Below, piece by piece: positions 62,071 to 64,000 of a stretch of 64,000 bases of DNA. The notes beneath the pieces were generated by a model, which ran no database searches, was not told the origin of the DNA, and worked only from the letters and a program-made list of their open reading frames with translations. The stretch covers positions 147,539-211,538 of the forward strand of contig NZ_JAFCLZ010000016.1 of the NCBI RefSeq assembly GCF_018130165.1, in the 5' to 3' direction. The translations under genes and the position numbers were made by a program. Within the stretch, counting starts at the first letter, position 1; each line of letters opens with the position of its first letter. This stretch comes from Bradyrhizobium sp. JYMT SZCCT0180. GTDB lineage: Bacteria; Pseudomonadota; Alphaproteobacteria; Rhizobiales; Xanthobacteraceae.

Positions 62071-63864
62071 ATGGCTTCTCTCGATTCAGTAAGTCTGGCG
62101 ATTTTGCTCGGAGCCGTCCTGATCATGGCCGGAATTCTCTCGAGCCTGCTGGCGCTGCGCTTTGGCGCTCCGTTGTTGCTGGTCTTCCTGATGATCGGCA
62201 TGCTGGCGGGCGATTCCGGGCCCGGCCAGCTGAGCTTCGACGACGTGCGCTCGACCTATCTGGTGGGATCGGTGGCGCTGGCGCTGATCCTGTTCGACGG
62301 CGGTCTGAAAACGCGGTTTCAAAGCATCCGTGCGGTGCTGGCGCCGTCCACGGTGCTGGCGACGGTCGGCGTGTTGCTCACCGCCCTGGTCACGGCGCCG
62401 TTCGCCAAATACGTGCTCGATCTGAACTGGAGCGAATCGCTGCTGGTCGGCGCCGTCGTCGCCTCGACCGATGCGGCGGCGGTGTTCCTGCTGGTGCATG
62501 CGCAGGGCCTGCGGCTGCGCCCACGTGTCGGCGCGACGCTCGAAGCCGAGTCCGGCACCAACGATCCCTTCGCGGTCTTCCTCACGCTGATGCTGGTCCA
62601 GTATATTTCGCTCGGTCAAAGTTCGGCCGCGCATATCGCGCTGGAATTCGTCCGTGAAGCCGGGCTCGGCGCTGTCGTTGGCGTGATCGGCGGCCGTCTG
62701 GTGGTGGTGGGGCTCAATCGCGTGGCGCTGCCGCAAGGCCTGCATGCGCCCTTTGTCGCCACCGCGGCGCTGGTGATCTTCGGGGCGGCGCAGATCGCGC
62801 ACGCCAGCGGCTTTCTGGCGGTCTATCTCGCCGGCATCATCATCGGCAACCGGCCGACGCGCGCGCATAATTCGGTGGTGACGTTCCTCGATGCCGCGAC
62901 CTGGCTGGCGCAGATCGTGATGTTCGTCATGCTCGGCCTGCTGGTGTCGCCGCAACGGCTGGTGAGCAGCATCGGTCCGGCCGTGCTGGTGGCGCTGGTG
63001 CTGATGCTGCTGGCGCGGCCGCTGGCGGTGTTTCTCTGTCTCGCGCCGTTTCGCTTCAACTGGCGGGAAAAGCTCTTCATCGCCTGGACCGGCCTGCGCG
63101 GCGCAGTGGCGATCTTCCTGGCATCGATCCCGATGCTGGTAGGGCTGTCGAAAGCCTATCTCTATTTCGACGTCGCCTTTGTCGTCGTCTTCATCTCGCT
63201 GCTGCTGCAGGGCTGGACGCTGGCGCCGGCGGCGCGGCTGCTGCATGTGGCGCTGCCCCGCGCGGACCGTGGCCCGCGGCGTGTTGAACTGGATCTGCCC
63301 GGCCAGCTCGAGCAGCAGCTGGTCGGCTATCCCGTGCGCTCAAAGAGCCTGTATTTCCGACGCGGGCTGATTCCGTCGTGGTCGAAGCCGACGCTGGTGA
63401 TCCGCGACGAGCGGATCCTCTCGCCCACCGAGGCCGATCCGATCGCACCCGGTGATTACATCTACCTGCTGGCGCCGCCGGAAAAGGCCGAAGCGCTGGA
63501 TCGATTCTTTGTCGACATGGCGCCGAGTTCGGCGCCCGATCCGCATCTGCTCGGCGATTTCACGGTGTCGGGCGAGCACACGCTGGGCGAACTCGCTGCG
63601 ATCTACGGCGTTGCGGTCGGTGAAGAGCAGGCCAAGCTGACGCTGGCGGATCATTTCGACATCCATCTCGACCACGCGCCAAAGGAAGGCGCCGAACTGG
63701 TGCTGGATCCCATCGTCCTGGTCGCGCGCAGCATCAGTGGCGGCCGGGTCAGTGTCATCGGCCTGCGACTGCCCGAGGATGACGAGGTGGCCGTGCCCCT
63801 GACGCGCATGCAGGCGTTCAGGCGCAAGCTTGCCGAGATATGGTCGCAGGTCGCGGGGGTGTAG
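62071..63864 (+). CDS. CPA1-type cation/proton antiporter (NhaP2/CvrA-like) with RCK C domain
   Basis: This 597-residue protein has about 13 membrane segments, with the ion-binding region in VGAVVASTDAAAVFLLVHAQ and TLEAESGTNDPFAVFLTL (ND pair). The helix TGLRGAVAIFLASIPMLVGL follows, then a TrkA_C/RCK-type domain (YPVRSKSLYFRRGLIPSWSK) and a CorC_HlyC-like tail. It would exchange potassium or sodium for protons across the inner membrane and help with osmotic balance. It is divergent from the MscS gene. Confidence 0.88.
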   Translation: MASLDSVSLAILLGAVLIMAGILSSLLALRFGAPLLLVFLMIGMLAGDSGPGQLSFDDVRSTYLVGSVALALILFDGGLKTRFQSIRAVLAPSTVLATVGVLLTALVTAPFAKYVLDLNWSESLLVGAVVASTDAAAVFLLVHAQGLRLRPRVGATLEAESGTNDPFAVFLTLMLVQYISLGQSSAAHIALEFVREAGLGAVVGVIGGRLVVVGLNRVALPQGLHAPFVATAALVIFGAAQIAHASGFLAVYLAGIIIGNRPTRAHNSVVTFLDAATWLAQIVMFVMLGLLVSPQRLVSSIGPAVLVALVLMLLARPLAVFLCLAPFRFNWREKLFIAWTGLRGAVAIFLASIPMLVGLSKAYLYFDVAFVVVFISLLLQGWTLAPAARLLHVALPRADRGPRRVELDLPGQLEQQLVGYPVRSKSLYFRRGLIPSWSKPTLVIRDERILSPTEADPIAPGDYIYLLAPPEKAEALDRFFVDMAPSSAPDPHLLGDFTVSGEHTLGELAAIYGVAVGEEQAKLTLADHFDIHLDHAPKEGAELVLDPIVLVARSISGGRVSVIGLRLPEDDEVAVPLTRMQAFRRKLAEIWSQVAGV

Positions 63865-63907
63865 GATCCAATGAGATTGAATCGATTTGCTCAGGCGCAG
63901 GTGCGCT

Positions 63908-63930
63908 CCCTCTCCCGCTTGCGGGCAGGG
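63908..63930. terminator. Hairpin after the antiporter gene
   Basis: The sequence CCCTCTCCCGCTTGCGGGCA followed by GGG folds as CCCGC/GCGGG with flanking CCC/GGG, 43 bases after the stop. It resembles dispersed GC-rich hairpins of this genome type. There is no T-tract. Confidence 0.4.
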
Positions 63931-64000
63931 CTATCGCATATGGCTGAGGGTAGCCAAGAGGAAGGCGTCGTCCCAACCGGCGCGCTTGATTTTACGCCGG

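Noticed and set aside
1..64000. tRNA, rRNA or riboswitch genes
   Set aside because: No cloverleaf with a T-loop GGTTCGA-type core and no known riboswitch core was seen in the intergenic regions I read.

Overview
This GC-rich 64 kb chromosomal window looks like an alphaproteobacterium of the Bradyrhizobium group. The reasons are gene content and sequence style (DUF1194, Cys-rich repeat proteins, Omp31-like porins, a tup tungstate operon, many ABC systems) and the short palindromic extragenic repeats typical of that group. The assignment is inference. No rRNA, tRNA, CRISPR array, prophage or intact insertion sequence was found.

Layout. 0-9 kb: a partial Cys-rich secreted protein, a four-gene polar amino acid ABC importer, a second Cys-rich repeat protein, and an RND efflux pair (lipoprotein adaptor plus inner-membrane pump, no outer-membrane factor). 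9.4-16.3 kb: a lone class III nucleotide cyclase, an animal-type heme peroxidase, two paralogous 136-residue proteins with identical C-termini ending in Cys-Gly, and on the opposite strand a YcaO-domain protein followed by a SARP/TPR regulator. This looks like a TOMM/RiPP-type biosynthetic locus and is the most interesting region. 16.4-24.5 kb: an MDR oxidoreductase, a dicarboxylate/amino-acid symporter with an orphan binding protein, a split cyanophycin-synthetase-like pair (ATP-grasp plus Mur ligase), ferredoxin-NADP reductase and a patatin. 24.7-32 kb: a membrane-anchored glutamate-synthase-like protein, a CorC-type protein, an Omp31-OprB fusion porin, a DUF1194 protein and a creatininase-family hydrolase.

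32-38 kb: a NitT/TauT-type ABC importer translationally coupled to a 2-hydroxyacid dehydrogenase and a double AprI/Inh-domain protein whose N-terminus is encoded by a dispersed repeat, then an unrecognised secreted protein. 38-47 kb: an ECF42-type sigma factor with two YciI/DGPF proteins and a matching promoter, small stress or catabolic enzymes (ABM, tautomerase, SDR), LysR and TetR regulators, SnoaL and DUF3237 proteins, an aquaporin and a serine hydrolase. 47-51 kb: a tungstate operon tupBCA plus a second ModA-like binding protein, with a divergent HTH-PBP regulator. 51-64 kb: LuxR and membrane AraC regulators, a serine hydrolase with a PDZ domain, a degenerate radC copy and an intact radC flanking an unrecognised lipoprotein gene, an MBL-fold enzyme, map with a HAD phosphatase, an MscS channel, and a CPA1-type cation/proton antiporter.

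Start codons were chosen by ribosome binding site, signal peptide and family alignment, so several differ from the longest open frame. Functions rest on motif reading by eye; no database search was run.
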